A stretch of 64,000 bases of DNA from Selaginella tamariscina (Eukaryota; Streptophyta; Lycopodiopsida; Selaginellales; Selaginellaceae): the NCBI GenBank assembly GCA_003024785.1, contig PUQB01000134.1, positions 453,945 through 517,944 on the forward strand. Reading direction: 5' to 3'. A program made the translations under genes and the position numbers. Below are positions 1-10,196 of the stretch, piece by piece (positions within the stretch are counted from its first letter, which is position 1; each line of letters begins with the position of its first letter). The notes below the pieces were generated by a model. That model saw only the letters and a program-made list of their open reading frames with translations. It was not told where the DNA came from and did not search any database.

Positions 1-210
1 CCTTTCAACTTACACCATGTTAAAAAAACAATTAAAGTACGTGTTTGGTTTTAAATTTGAATAGTTTTTGATTAATTTATAACTAGGTTTTAATAACTGT
101 TAATAATCTTAAATAGTAAATTTATTTAACATGTGTATTTGTCATCAATGCCCCATCAACAATTATCTTAAATCCTATCTAATAGTTATTTTAATTTATC
201 CATCCTAAAT
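1..210 (+). repeat. Copy of the 3' flank of a GDSL lipase duplicate
   Basis: This stretch aligns by eye, with scattered mismatches, to 32348-32560, which lies directly after a decayed GDSL lipase last exon. The shared sequence begins with CCTTTCAACTTACACCATGT. That opening is itself a decayed form of the lipase exon 4 sequence at about 60680. The window therefore starts inside another member of the GDSL/PPR duplication family described below. No open gene is present. Confidence 0.65.
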
Positions 211-1084
211 CATCTTCAAAAATATATCGATGTTGATACTAAAATATGCCTTGAAAATTGATATCAAAATATGTCTTGAAATATTTTAAGAATATTCATT
301 GTCATTTTAACATATGCCTTGTGCTATATGTAAATGCATGACACTCATTAAAACATTTCGATTTAATATAAGTTTATGGACCTTTCTTATGTTTAATTAA
401 TTATTCTTTTATTATTTCTTTTACTCTTTTGTTCATAAATAATAATAAATATTCTGATTCATATTTTGTTCTTGGCTTCATCTTTCAGCAAAATTGAAAA
501 GGACAAAGACAACCACTAAGAAAAGAACAAATGAAGAAATGCAACAATTTTTCACTAGAATTCCTATTATATTCTTTTGTAATATAATGTATCTACCTTG
601 TGTTAACACATGTTTATAATTCATTTTTAAAAATTGATTTGATAACACTATTTACAAACATCATTTCAAAAATAGATTGAAAAAAAACATTAATGATCAA
701 AAGATCAACCATCACTCCAAGATAGTCCACTTTAACAAATCTTTTCATCTCATTCAAATTAACCTTTGATAAAATGTAATTAAATCCGTAGTGAAAAATG
801 CTACAGAAATATTTAATTACTAATCTAATTATTAATTTATTAATTACTAATCTAATTTAATTACTAATATGTAACATTTTTTTAATACAACATATATCAC
901 TGTTCATAAATATGAAAATAATGTATCCTAAATATATCATTAACGTTCCTTTGGTGCCAAAGGACCTAAAGAGACATAACCAAACACCATTTAGTGTATT
1001 AAATTGTTCTTGGATCTGTAATGAAAATATTCAAAGATCTTTGGTATGGAGGTGCCCAGTGCGCGTAAGGCAGACTGCGCAAAT
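211..1084. other. AT-rich spacer without recognisable gene
   Basis: The sequence is AT-rich with short direct repeats such as the TTAATTACTAATCTAA repeats near 820-870. The short ORF at 912-1103 has no family features. Nothing else could be recognised. Confidence 0.5.
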
Positions 1085-1329
1085 TAGTCACCCCCAACAG
1101 TGACATGCACATGCACAGTATCATGGACGCTGCAAACCTGCACGCACTTCGATAATGTTTGAACACTTAATAAAAATAATAAAGAAACTATTTAACCAGT
1201 AGCAAAATCTTACTCCAGAGGTTTGTGTTTCATTCTTTACATGAGATGATTCATGCATGCTTGAAGAATACCTAGTTCTTGTCCTCCTCCATCCTTGCTT
1301 GAGGTTGAAGAGTCGTGTGCATTTGATGG

Positions 1330-1542
1330 AACCCTATAAGCCCTCTCCCTCTATGGTCTTCCGTGATGGTATGCTACCATTGTCAGAGTTGTCATCACCC
1401 TTCCTTGGGCATTGGCATCGATCGTCCTCCTGAAGGCGCTTCGGAAGCATTGAGTAAGCAACATAAACAACTTCCCACATGAACCGCATTTACATCCAAT
1501 GTATTGGATCAGAATGCCCTTTCCTTTGGCCGATTGAGTCAA
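1330..1542 (-). pseudogene. Broken counterpart of the small Cys-rich ORF upstream of lectin B
   Basis: On the minus strand this region is homologous to the ORF at 3966-4298. It keeps the start MTQSA and, in a second frame, the block NAVHVGSCLCCLLNA. About 37 extra bases after the start change the frame, and a TGA follows the conserved block. It is either a decayed duplicate of that ORF or evidence that neither is a gene. Confidence 0.45.
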
Positions 1543-1946
1543 AAGTGAAGGGATTGTCTTTTAGCGTGTTCTAGACGATCTAATGCAACATTTGAAACTG
1601 AGAATGAATAAAAAGACACTACAAGGTTGGTTGGTGGAAACAATACTCTTTATTAAGTATACTATTAAACAATGCATCGTATGCATTTTCCTTTGGTGAT
1701 TGAGAAAGCAATTAAGAGATTGTCTTTTAAAGAGGAACAGTTGAATCTGAATGAACGAAAATGCTACCACTAGTAACACTTGCCCGAGACATGTTCTCAG
1801 AAAGATAAAATATGTCGTTAGTCCACTACAGTCACAGTCGGTGACTATTTTCGAGTGCAAAAAATGCATAATCTTATAAATTATGCATTTAAAATGCAAA
1901 TTTTGCACCTGAAAATACGCACTGATCACAGTGTATACAAGATGTG

Positions 1947-1954
1947 TATTTAAA
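1947..1954 (+). promoter_or_regulatory. TATA-like box of lectin A
   Basis: TATTTAAA lies 64 bp upstream of the lectin A ATG. The same motif occurs at 4583 ahead of lectin B, 43 bp before its ATG. The position fits a plant TATA box, but no transcript start is known. Confidence 0.45.
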
Positions 1955-2017
1955 GATAGAATGGAACAAAGTTAGTACTTACAAGTTCTTAGAGTTCAGA
2001 TTGGAGAGTTCTTCACA

Positions 2018-2592
2018 ATGTCGATAGTTTCCCCTCCAAAGTTCTTTAGCATTCAGTCAGTGACCTTTCCTGGCTACAATCTCACTCAGCGAGGAACTCA
2101 GCTCGTCCTTTCTGCTTCCAACAATGACAATCCTTTTCAGGTCTACCAATCAATGATAAACACTGTTCTAATTGTTAATTCGGTGTTTTGTTCAACTGGC
2201 AGCTGTGGTACAGGGACGAGTCTTGGCAGTTCATACAAGGTGCCTTCGTCTTCATAAATCACGGCTCTAAGATGGCTCTCAAAGCAACAAAGTCTGGAGC
2301 AAAGGTAGTGATCGTGCATTCTCATTTTCTTCTAATCATGTTCTTAATTATGCAGGTTATTTTGGGTCCTTATGATCCTGCTGTAGAGGATGACACTCTA
2401 CTGTGGAACCAGTACAATGATGCTACGAGAAACGAGGTGAAATTATCACCTATACTTCTCAGCAACCAGACACTTGCTCTAGGAATTAATAGTTCTGCGG
2501 CTCCCGATGGCATTCCAGCAATTGTGTCAATTCTGGGATCGTCAACCTCGTCCTGGAAATTTGTCCCCTTTGGTACAAGCGATTACAAGTGA
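2018..2592 (+). CDS. EUL-type (R40-like) ricin-B-like lectin, lectin A, first EUL domain
   Basis: Three exons (2018-2140, 2203-2304, 2356-2592) join in frame across GT-AG introns of 62 and 51 nt and give a protein of about 153 residues, the length of one Euonymus-lectin (EUL) domain. The EUL signature is visible: a PGYNLT start, QLWYRDE after intron 1 (family form QHWYKDE), an INHGSKMALK segment, ILGPYDP, LLWNQYND, and a closing SSWKFVPF (family form RWKIVPY). EUL/R40 proteins are nucleocytoplasmic carbohydrate-binding lectins linked to stress responses; no signal peptide is seen here, consistent with that. The ORF stops at TGA 2590, but a second EUL-like half follows directly, so the gene may once have been, or may still be, two-domain. 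No ribosome-inactivating A-chain is present, so it is not a ricin-type toxin. Confidence 0.8.
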
Positions 2593-2627
2593 TAATCTGT
2601 GTTACTAATATTGTGCTTGAATTTCAG

Positions 2628-3270
2628 TGCCTAATTCCTACAACCTCCAGTGCAGCTGGTTCACCAACAACTTGACTTACAAAACCCTCACACTGACGTG
2701 ACCTACGTCGCTGCAGTGACTCACAACGACGAGAATTCGGTGGTTGGATTTCATCCCAACAACAATACTGGTGACAACATGGTGAGAAGACTTCGGATGA
2801 TTGGTCTAAAATCTAATCACATGTTCAAATCTTACAGATATGGAATCGAATACCTGCTGGTGGTCAGGGAGATACCACATCCTATACATCCTTCATTGTC
2901 ATCAACAAGGGGACTGGATTGGCATTGAAGGGTTCAACCAAGCCTGGTGACAAGGTACTAAACATGACATGTCTCGAATTGCTCGAAACGTAATTAATCC
3001 TGCTTGGCATCTACTAATCAGGTGATTGCGGCTGTGTATGATCCTGTGGATTATGACTTTGTTTGGTCGGAGGATCGTAACCAGAGATCGATCCAAGAGT
3101 ATGTTAGCATCAACCTCTCCAAGGCTGGTGCTACCAATCTTCACTGGACTTTGTCTCCAGATGACCAGTATCAGAATAGTGCATGGTACCACCCCTTGAC
3201 TCTTCTTCCTGGAACTGCTGATGGTGGCTTCCTCGATCGTCAGTCTTGGAAATTTATCCTCCTCAAGTAG
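2628..3270 (+). pseudogene. Lectin A second EUL-like domain, joint with the first domain unclear
   Basis: Three exon-like blocks (2628-2781, 2838-2954, 3022-3270) with GT-AG introns of 56 and 67 nt encode a second EUL-like half: DVTYVAAVTHNDENS, then IWNRIPAGG and FIVINKGTGLALKG, then VIAAVYDPVDYDFVWSEDRN, ending QSWKFILLK and TAG. A 39-nt intron candidate (2589-2627, GT...TTTCAG) would link it to the first domain, but that splice yields an immediate in-frame TAA. Either lectin A is a two-domain protein damaged at the joint, or splicing differs, or the second half is a relic 3' of a functional single-domain lectin. A polyadenylation-like AATAAA lies at 3290. Confidence 0.6.
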
Positions 3271-3470
3271 ATGGCGTTTGAATGGAGAGAATAAACGTTT
3301 GTCATTTAATAAAAGCATATATGTTTGTTTCGAGACACTCGAACACATTTGGAACATATCCTAATTCACGGCTCCTAGACCAACATTTTGGTACGATTTG
3401 TTTTCTAGTTGTTCAGGGGGGTCTTTATAAACTCATATTAAGTTTGTGGCAGGTGCCCCCATTGTCAAGA

Positions 3471-3879
3471 ATGGAGGAAAGTTTTTTTTGTGTCAAGAAT
3501 TGAACCCTTTCACCGAATTTCATTAAAAAACGTAGAAAAAAACACATCTTGCTACAATAAACGAAACACCTTCGAATCACGATAAGTTTGTCATGCTCGT
3601 TTTTTTTTTTAATTTCTATTGTTTTTTTTTTTTTGTAACGAAGTTGCTCCCTCAGTTTTCTTCAGCTACAAAAAATGTGTTTACTTCTAATAATTTTATA
3701 TAATGTCTAATCAAACACTTGGGACATATCATATTCCCGTTCAATATAGTTCTCTCGTAAATTTGAATTTTCTACCACTCTTTTTCATGATCGTCGTGTC
3801 TATATAAATATAAGAAAAGCAAAGATATATTTCATAAAATTTTGATCGTTTCGACTTGGCAATGAATTCCAACTTGAAA
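3471..3879. other. Spacer between lectin units A and B
   Basis: Low-complexity sequence with two long T runs near 3600-3635. No coding features and no clear transposon ends were seen. Confidence 0.5.
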
Positions 3880-3965
3880 GTGACACGCACACGCACATAC
3901 ACGTGATCACGAACGCTGCAAACCTCAATAATGTTTGAACACTATAAATAAGAATAATAAAGAAA

Positions 3966-4298
3966 CTATTTAAACTTCTTTGGTGCAAAACAGCAACAAA
4001 AGTTTACTGGAGAGGTTTGTGCTTCATTCTTTACTGCAGAATCACGAGATGATTCATGCATGCTACTTGTCCTCCTGCTTGACCTTGAAGAGTCGTGTGC
4101 ATTTGATCGAACCCTATAAACCCTCTCCCTCTTTGGTGCCGCCCGCTGTTGTTGCTTCCGTGATGGTATGCTACCATTGTCAGGGTTGCCATCTTCCTTG
4201 GGCCTGGGCATCGATCGTCCTCCTGAAGGCGCTTCACGAGCATTGAGCAAGCAACATAAACAACTTCCCACATGAACTGCATTGGCTGATTGAGTCAA
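3966..4298 (-). CDS. Hypothetical 110-residue basic, Cys-ended protein divergent from lectin B
   Basis: This ORF is unrecognised. It has a Cys-rich N-terminal block (GSCLCCLLNA), a long Arg/Ser-rich hydrophilic middle without hydrophobic core, and a C-terminal NFCCCFAPKKFK. Clustered cysteines next to basic residues at both ends could be acylation sites of a membrane-anchored peptide; that is inference. It starts 334 bp from the lectin B ATG on the opposite strand, so the two could share a divergent promoter. A homologous but frame-broken stretch precedes lectin A. It could be a chance ORF in a duplicated promoter. Confidence 0.3.
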   Translation of the reverse strand: MTQSANAVHVGSCLCCLLNAREAPSGGRSMPRPKEDGNPDNGSIPSRKQQQRAAPKRERVYRVRSNAHDSSRSSRRTSSMHESSRDSAVKNEAQTSPVNFCCCFAPKKFK

Positions 4299-4582
4299 AA
4301 CTGGAGGGCTGGCCTTTTAGCGTGTTCTAGACGGCCTAATGCAACATTTGAAGCTGGACAAGGTTGATGGAACAATACTCGCTATAAAGTATGCTCGGAC
4401 TATTAAATAATGCATCGTATGCATTTTTCTTTGGTGATTGAGAAAGCCATTAAGAGATTGTCTGTTGTTGAAGCTGAATGAACAAAAATGCTACCACTAG
4501 TAACACTTAGGTAATCGTGCAATAAACACATGTTCTCAGAAAGATAAAATATGTCATTAGTCCACTATAGTCACAGTGTGTG

Positions 4583-4589
4583 TATTTAA
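4583..4589 (+). promoter_or_regulatory. TATA-like box of lectin B
   Basis: TATTTAA lies 43 bp upstream of the ATG at 4632 in the same promoter context as lectin A. Confidence 0.4.
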
Positions 4590-4631
4590 GGATGAGTACG
4601 TACAAGTGAGTTCAGATTGGAGTTCTTCACA

Positions 4632-5302
4632 ATGTCGATAGTTTCCCCTCCAAAGTTCTTTAGCATTCAGTCAGTGACCTTTCCTGGCTACAATCTCACT
4701 CAGCGAGGAACTCAGCTCGTCCTTTCTGCTTCCAACAATGACAATCCTTTTCAGGTCTACCAATCAATGATAAACACTGTTCTAATTGTTAATTCGGTGT
4801 TTTGTTCAACTGGCAGCTGTGGTACAGGGACGAGGCTTGGCAGTTCATACAAGGCGCCTTCGTCTTCATAAATCACGGCTCTAAGATGGCTCTCAAAGCA
4901 ACAAAGTCTGGAGCAAAGGTAGTGATCGTGCATTCTAATTTTCTTCTAATCATGCTCTTAATTATGCAGGTTATTTTGGGTCCTTATGATCCTGCTGTAG
5001 AGGATGACACTCTACTGTGGAACCAGTACAATGATGCTACGAGAAACGAGGTGAAATTATCACCTATACTTCTCAGCAACCAGACACTTGCTCTAGGAAT
5101 TAATAGTTCTGCGGCTCCCGATGGCATTCCAGCAATTGTGTCAATTCTGGGATCGTCAACCTCGTCCTGGAAATTTGTCCCCTTTGGTACAAGCGATTAC
5201 AATTGATAATCTGTGTTACTAATATTGTGCTTGAATTTTCAGTGCCTAATTCCTACAACCTCCAGTGCAACTGGTTCACCAACAACTTGACTTACAAAAC
5301 CC
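4632..5302 (+). pseudogene. Lectin B, 5' half, interrupted by MULE copy 1
   Basis: Exons 4632-4754, 4817-4918 and 4970-5206 reproduce lectin A almost base for base and still encode an intact 153-residue EUL domain ending at TGA 5204. Differences include DESWQF to DEAWQF. The GT of the 39-nt candidate intron after the first domain is TT here (ACAATTGATAA), so it could not be spliced. The second domain is cut at 5302 by the MULE; the remainder resumes at 13614. The first domain alone could still be expressed as a single-domain lectin. Confidence 0.8.
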
Positions 5303-5311
5303 CTCACACTG
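5303..5311. repeat. Target-site duplication, left of MULE copy 1
   Basis: CTCACACTG occurs here and again at 13614-13622, while lectin A has it once (near 2687-2695). A 9-bp duplication is typical of MULE insertion. Confidence 0.9.
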
Positions 5312-5337
5312 GGGTCTCGGCGAAAAGGAGGCTCCGG

Positions 5338-5432
5338 CTCAGGAGGCTTCATATTATTCTAGTATATTCGCGGATATTCTAGGGTTATTCTAGCATATTC
5401 TCAAGAATATTCTAGAATATATAAGTTTTTTT
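5338..5432. repeat. Subterminal GAATATTC array, left end of MULE copy 1
   Basis: Repeated TATTCTAG/GAATATTC units occur here, including GAATATTCTAGAA near 5405. Read as nGAAnnTTCn units these form a heat-shock-element-like array. The opposite end of the element has a better array at 13529-13570. They may alternatively be transposase-binding subterminal repeats. Confidence 0.55.
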
Positions 5433-5498
5433 AATATGCCGACTGGCTTAATATATGCCGACTGGCTTAATAAAACATTATCCTAAACCCTAAACCAT

Positions 5499-8400
5499 TT
5501 ATCCTTGTAGCACCGGTGGGTCATGAACTCTGCTGCAATTCACCAGCAAACGGTGGACCTCCATCTCACTGAGCGATCGCCTTTGTAGAAAATATGTGAC
5601 GTCCGGGTTCAAGCCAAGCACACGGCTATAGACGAAGTACATGTGTACACATGGGCTCTAACTTTTGCTCTTCTGAAATGTAGAACAACTGCATGAAGGA
5701 TAAGTATTAATAGTCACCTTTGCAGAGTCATTTCCTGCCGACACAACGAAAGCCTCCTTCCGTCCTCTAGCTGTCACTTCAACATTTCGCACACAACCTA
5801 AAAACGTCTTGGCCTTGCGGAAATTCTTCTCTTGTTCCTTAGACATTTTTGTTGGAGTCCGGACCATACGTCCTTCGAAAGGTGGAATTGTTGTAGATCC
5901 AGCTCCACGTGGTGGCAATGGTGTTTTGTCCTTCTGACCCTCATCTATTCTTCCTGCCATCCCCTGTAAACCTTCCAGAAACAAAGCCTGCATCCTGTAG
6001 TTCTCTGACCTCCTCACTTGTCAGCTTCGTTTCCTTGAGCACAGGCCAAACTGTTGGTGGTGTTGGAATTCGTGACCGAAGAATTTTGCCGTTTGGCTGT
6101 GTGAAACACCCTGAATCTTTTGGGCAGAACACATCATCTGTTGTACATACTCCTCATTCCCCAAGGCATCAATGTACATTCGTTTTCCATAGAATCCTGG
6201 TGCTGGCACTCTGCTTGGATAACCGATTGGTTTTCCACACAGATCAGTTCCTTCCTGATTCATCCCCAAACACTTAACCTTACTGGATGCTCCGATTCGT
6301 CTGATGACCCACTCTGTTTGAGCAATCTCTCTCTCCGAAAACCTCTTCGAACCTTAACCTCTTTCTCCTGTTGTTTTGGACCACCCGCTCTGTGTACTCT
6401 ACATCATGTCTGTGTGAACGTCGAGCATCAGACTGTTCTGTTCCTGTGACTGTTCTCCTAACAGTTTGCACTCGAACGTTAGTGGTACTCGTGAACTCCG
6501 GGCTGGTCAAGTGTTCCTCGCCTTCCACCAGATTGATAATTGTTGATGGAGATACACTTTTCCCCTCAGAGAGTTTGCGTTGCACTCGTTTCAACAGAGT
6601 TTCCTTCGAAGGCCCTGACCCTGTATACCTCCCTTCTATTGCCGCTTTCACCTTCGCACTCTGCATAACTGCATCGGTGAGGTCTAACATTGTCGCTCCA
6701 GCAGTGGTACTCTTTTGGCCAATCTTGCTCTTCTTGCTCTCGCGTGAATCACTTCAGCATTGTTTGTAGTTGGAACGCTCGCGAGTCCTTCTTCTGTCAT
6801 GTCTCCCAGTTCCGCCATGGAGATGTGGTCCTCATGCCTGATCCACCAAGACAGCCATGTCTTCAAAGCTCGAATGTTTGACGCTCGTCCTTCCCAAAAA
6901 CTCGAGAATTGCCAGTTGTTCTTTCTTAGATTGTTCATTCAGTGCTGCAGGCCAGGCACGAGCAAGCTTCATGTGTTCTTCGCGATGTTCTTCTGCGATC
7001 CATTTCTTTGTCACCTGACGCACGGATTGCATAAAGTGAAACAGACAGCTTCTTTCCCTCCCTTTCATCTTTGCTCCGTTGTTGAATACTTGGCGCAAGG
7101 CTATCCATATCGCTCCAGCCTCATCCGACATGAAACCAGCAAAGTTGACATTCTCCAAACCCTGCTTCTTACAAACCTCTAGCATTGTGTTCAAGAACTT
7201 CAGCACTGCAACATTATCTTCGCGGCACATATCTGCGTAAGCTATAGTCACCATGGATCTGACACTGCAAGAGAGCGTTAGATAACGAAGATTAGAAAGT
7301 GTTATGAAGAGTTTTACAACTTACAATGGGTCATAAAGGTGTATTCCAATTGTCGCCCAGTCTGGTATGCGGTGCGTGTGGTCCAGAACAACCCATTGAT
7401 CATGAAGGTCTCCTCCACTTTGACACCTTCTGATGTACTCAACTCCTGAACCCGGTCCCTCAACTGTCATTTTGAAGATCAGAGGCTGCTCCTCAGCACC
7501 ATGCAGTTCCATCCCTGGAACATGTATGACGTGAATGAAAGGTATTGGCAGCTTTGTCTTCAGCTCCAGAAGACCCTCGTAACCCTCTCTAAAGTGTGTC
7601 TCCTTCTGTCTTGATTGTGTAATCCAGTCCCGAGTCCTAAAGAAAAGGTCACGTCAGTGTGTAGAGATCTAAAAAAAATACCTTCGATGGTTTGTTAGAG
7701 GTTCAAGTTTTGAGAGTAAACCAGTGTACGAGACTTCTCCTTCTTCCTTGAAAAGTTCTTCAAAGATGAGCTCACGCGCGGCTTGAAACTCAATCACTCG
7801 TTGATTGGTTCGCGGACTGCTCTTTACCACGTTGCTGACACTAGATCTGGCTCGCTGAACGTTTGAAGCTGACACTGAGGGGCTGACTGGATGCTGATGA
7901 ACACCTCTGTGAATGAACAACCTTGTAAAAGAAATGTCGTCTGGCAGAATGTAGTACACATAAGCCGGACAAGTGTGCACCAGCAATGGCTCCTCTCCAC
8001 AATGCTTACATTTTATGCCTATTACTTTGCCTGTCTCAGTTGTCTTTGCCTTCTCCACAGCACCCTTGAAGTGACATTCATTTGCTTTCTTCTCAAAAGC
8101 CAAGTAGGGGCAGTAGGATTGATGCATTGGAGATGTCCGACACATGAACTTCGACTGACTCGCGCCGGAACATGCCAGTGTGTTGTGCTCGGGTGTGTCC
8201 AATGGTAGCAGCCATCCTTGCGATTCATCCCCGAGTACTTCTCTGTGCTTTCTGTCTTAGGGGGAAGTTCGAAAATGACATTTCCATTGTATATCTGCGG
8301 TAGTTCAGAGACTCGTTTAACTTCAGACGAACCAATGAGATCCTTCCCTATCCTACATTTGTCTGCTCTTAGAAGACACACCAGCATGGATTCCTCACGC

Positions 8401-8660
8401 TCCTCTGTCCGCAACCTGAACAACGGGCCCTTTGCCGGGCACAATGTGTAAAAGACAAACTGGTTTGATGCATTGCCTTCTGGTAACAACTCCACATCTT
8501 CTCCAGAACTCGCAGAAACTGACATCAATTGAACCACATGTATACTGAACCAACAAGGAATGTTGAAAGCAATGTGAAGATCATGTTCAAACACAAAAGC
8601 ATTTCCATCTTCATCGACTGGGAAATCTTTGTCAATGCCTTCATAGGTAACTCTGGCCAT
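5499..8660 (-). pseudogene. MULE transposase, copy 1 (frameshifted)
   Basis: Three exons on the minus strand (8660-7682, 7636-7325, 7264-5499), with introns of 45 and 60 nt, are shared with copy 2. In order: an N-terminal region beginning MARVTYEGID; a Cys/His zinc-binding region (GCYHWTHPS ... CVGHLQCINPT ... KCKHCGEE), WRKY/FLYWCH-like as in other MULEs; a DDE catalytic core with WVVLDHTHRIPDW, GFMSDEAGAIW followed by the RSCLFHFMQSV helix, and the TTNNAEVIHAR block; and at the C-terminus a SWIM zinc finger (PSCSCSTFQK followed by CVH). Relative to copy 2 there are frame-changing deletions near 8115, near 6895 and near 6705, and a stop inside the SWIM region. It therefore cannot encode a full-length enzyme. 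It is transcribed away from the methyltransferase gene. Confidence 0.8.
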
Positions 8661-9239
8661 GACAACGCAAGGAGAAAGCTCGGTGGTTTAGGAAAGCAAA
8701 GCAAAAGATTAAACACACTTTCCTTACCAAAAAAAAATTACAATCGTTAACAATAAACGTGAATACACGTTTGTATATAATTAATTCTATGCTGCCCAGT
8801 TCACAGTGTTCTTAATGATGTCCTCTCTAGTATCACCGATTTAATTTAATTTCTACCTTTTATGATTTGAAATATCTTCACATTTACCAATTATTCACAT
8901 ATTTTAAAATAAACCCTAAATATTAATGTCACATTTATTCCGTAGGGTTCACTGTTTTCATTGCGGCTAGGGTTTTTTGGTAGATAGGGTTTACTGTTTC
9001 CATTGCGGCTAGGGTTCTTTCAATCTCAGATCTGTTTCCACTGCGGCAGATCCAGAGGGTTTCTTTAATCTCAGATCTCAGAGTTACGGTTTCCACTGCG
9101 GCGCCATCCATTTCGACTCGATTCGTGCAGCGCCCAAGTATAACAATGGAGATTTCTGTGCCGATTTAGATTCTCGGCACCATCCTGCTCAGCCGGCGGC
9201 CACAAGGTATGTGTAATTTCTGTATTTTATGATTTGCTG
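8661..9239. promoter_or_regulatory. Divergent promoter region of MULE copy 1 with telobox cluster
   Basis: Between the two divergent genes, 8905-9075 contains AAACCCTAA and at least three TAGGGTT/TAGGGTTT teloboxes, embedded in a repeated unit that includes TTTCCATTGCGGCTAGGG. Teloboxes are common in plant promoters active in dividing cells. The transposase start codon is at 8660 and the first cassette begins near 9260, so this is the likely core of a bidirectional promoter. Copy 2 has the same arrangement near 18780-19000. Confidence 0.5.
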
Positions 9240-10190
9240 CTCAAAGTATTTCTTTTTCCAGAGATATAGGGTCTTCTTATTTGTGCCGACTGAGAGCACG
9301 GCACCATCCTGGTTCAGTCGGCAAACACAAGGTATCGTCGATTTATTTATTTTTTTCCTTGCGGCTCAAGTATACGTGTCACAATGTTTTTTTTTCAGAG
9401 TTAATGGGTCTTTCCATTTGTGCCGACTGAGAGTGACGGCACCATCCTGGTTCAGTCGGCAAAAACAAGGTATTTTCGATTTGTTTTTTTTTTGCTTTCT
9501 GGCTCAAGTATTCGTATCACAAGGTTTTTTTTTCAGAGTTAATGGGTCTTCCCATTTGTGCCGACTGAGAGTGACGGCACCATCCTAGTTCAGTCGGCAG
9601 CCACAAGGTATGTTCGATATATTTATTTTTTGCTTTCTGGATCATGTATTCGTATCACATTGTTTTTTTTCAGAGTTAATGTGTCTTCTCATTTGTGCCG
9701 ACTGAGAGTGACGGCACCATCCTTCTTCAGTCGGCAGCCACAAGGTATTTTGAATTTGTTTATATTTTGCTTTGCGGCTCAAGTATCCGTATAACAATGT
9801 TTTTTTTCAGAGTTATAGTGTCTTCCCATTTGTGCCGACTGAGAGTGACGGCACCATCCTTCTTCAGTCGGCAGCCACAAGGTATTTTGAATTAGTTTTT
9901 TTTTTTTTGCGTCTCAAGTATTTCTTTTAAAACAGTTAATGGGTCTTCCCATTTGTGCCGTCTGAGAGGGACGGCACCATCCTATCTCAGTCGGCACCAT
10001 TATCTCTTCTGTGCCGTCTGACAGAGTCGGCACAAACTATCTCAGTCGGCAGGTTTTTTCTTCTACATCTCTCTGCCGACTGAGAGGGTCGGCAGCATCT
10101 AGCTTGAGTCGGCAGCCACAAGGTTAGTCATCTTTGTTTGTTTTTTTATTTTGTCTCATCAATTGACTTGTGTGTTTACTTTCCAGAGTT
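9240..10190 (+). repeat. Tandem array of exon-like cassettes in the 5' leader of the ParB-methyltransferase gene
   Basis: At least five full units with spacings of about 124-138 bp (core GTGCCGACTGAGAG near 9284, 9420, 9558, 9695 and 9830, with a diverged core near 9955) are followed by degenerate units to 10120. Each unit reads T-run + CAG, then an exon-like block of about 85 bp (AGTTAATGGGTC ... CAGTCGGCA ... CACAAG), then GTA. Every block thus has a 3'-splice-site-like start and a 5'-splice-site-like end. Inside it, TGCCGACTGAG and CTCAGTCGGCA-type arms can pair. The last acceptor (TTTCCAG at 10182-10188) precedes the ATG at 10197. The short ORFs through the array are repetitive and not considered genes. 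Confidence 0.7.
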
Positions 10191-10196
10191 TACAAA

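Larger units (their letters stand above)
1085..3470 (+). repeat. Tandem duplication unit A of the lectin locus
   Basis: About 2.4 kb here is repeated as unit B, which starts near 3880 and continues, interrupted by two transposons, to about 22750. Matching blocks are the 5' flank (1085-1363 versus 3880-4130), the lectin gene, and the 3' flank (the ACGATTTGTTTTCTAGTTG block near 3391 and again near 22680). The coding parts are nearly identical while the flanks have small indels, so the duplication is fairly recent or the genes are conserved or homogenised. Confidence 0.85.

Noticed and set aside
1561..1929. 122-codon minus-strand ORF in the lectin A promoter
   Set aside because: The corresponding part of unit B has many indels and no matching frame; composition is AT-driven hydrophobic.
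2018..3270. Ricin-type toxin gene
   Set aside because: Only EUL/R40-type lectin domains are present; there is no ribosome-inactivating A-chain domain.
9229..9895. Several ORFs of 66-119 codons with repeated SSHLCRLRVTAPS
   Set aside because: They are translations of the cassette array in arbitrary frames; the repetition is at the DNA level and the units carry splice-like borders.
9240..10190. CRISPR-like appearance of regularly spaced palindromic repeats
   Set aside because: Spacers are themselves repeats of one another, units are about 135 bp, and the context is a plant transposon.
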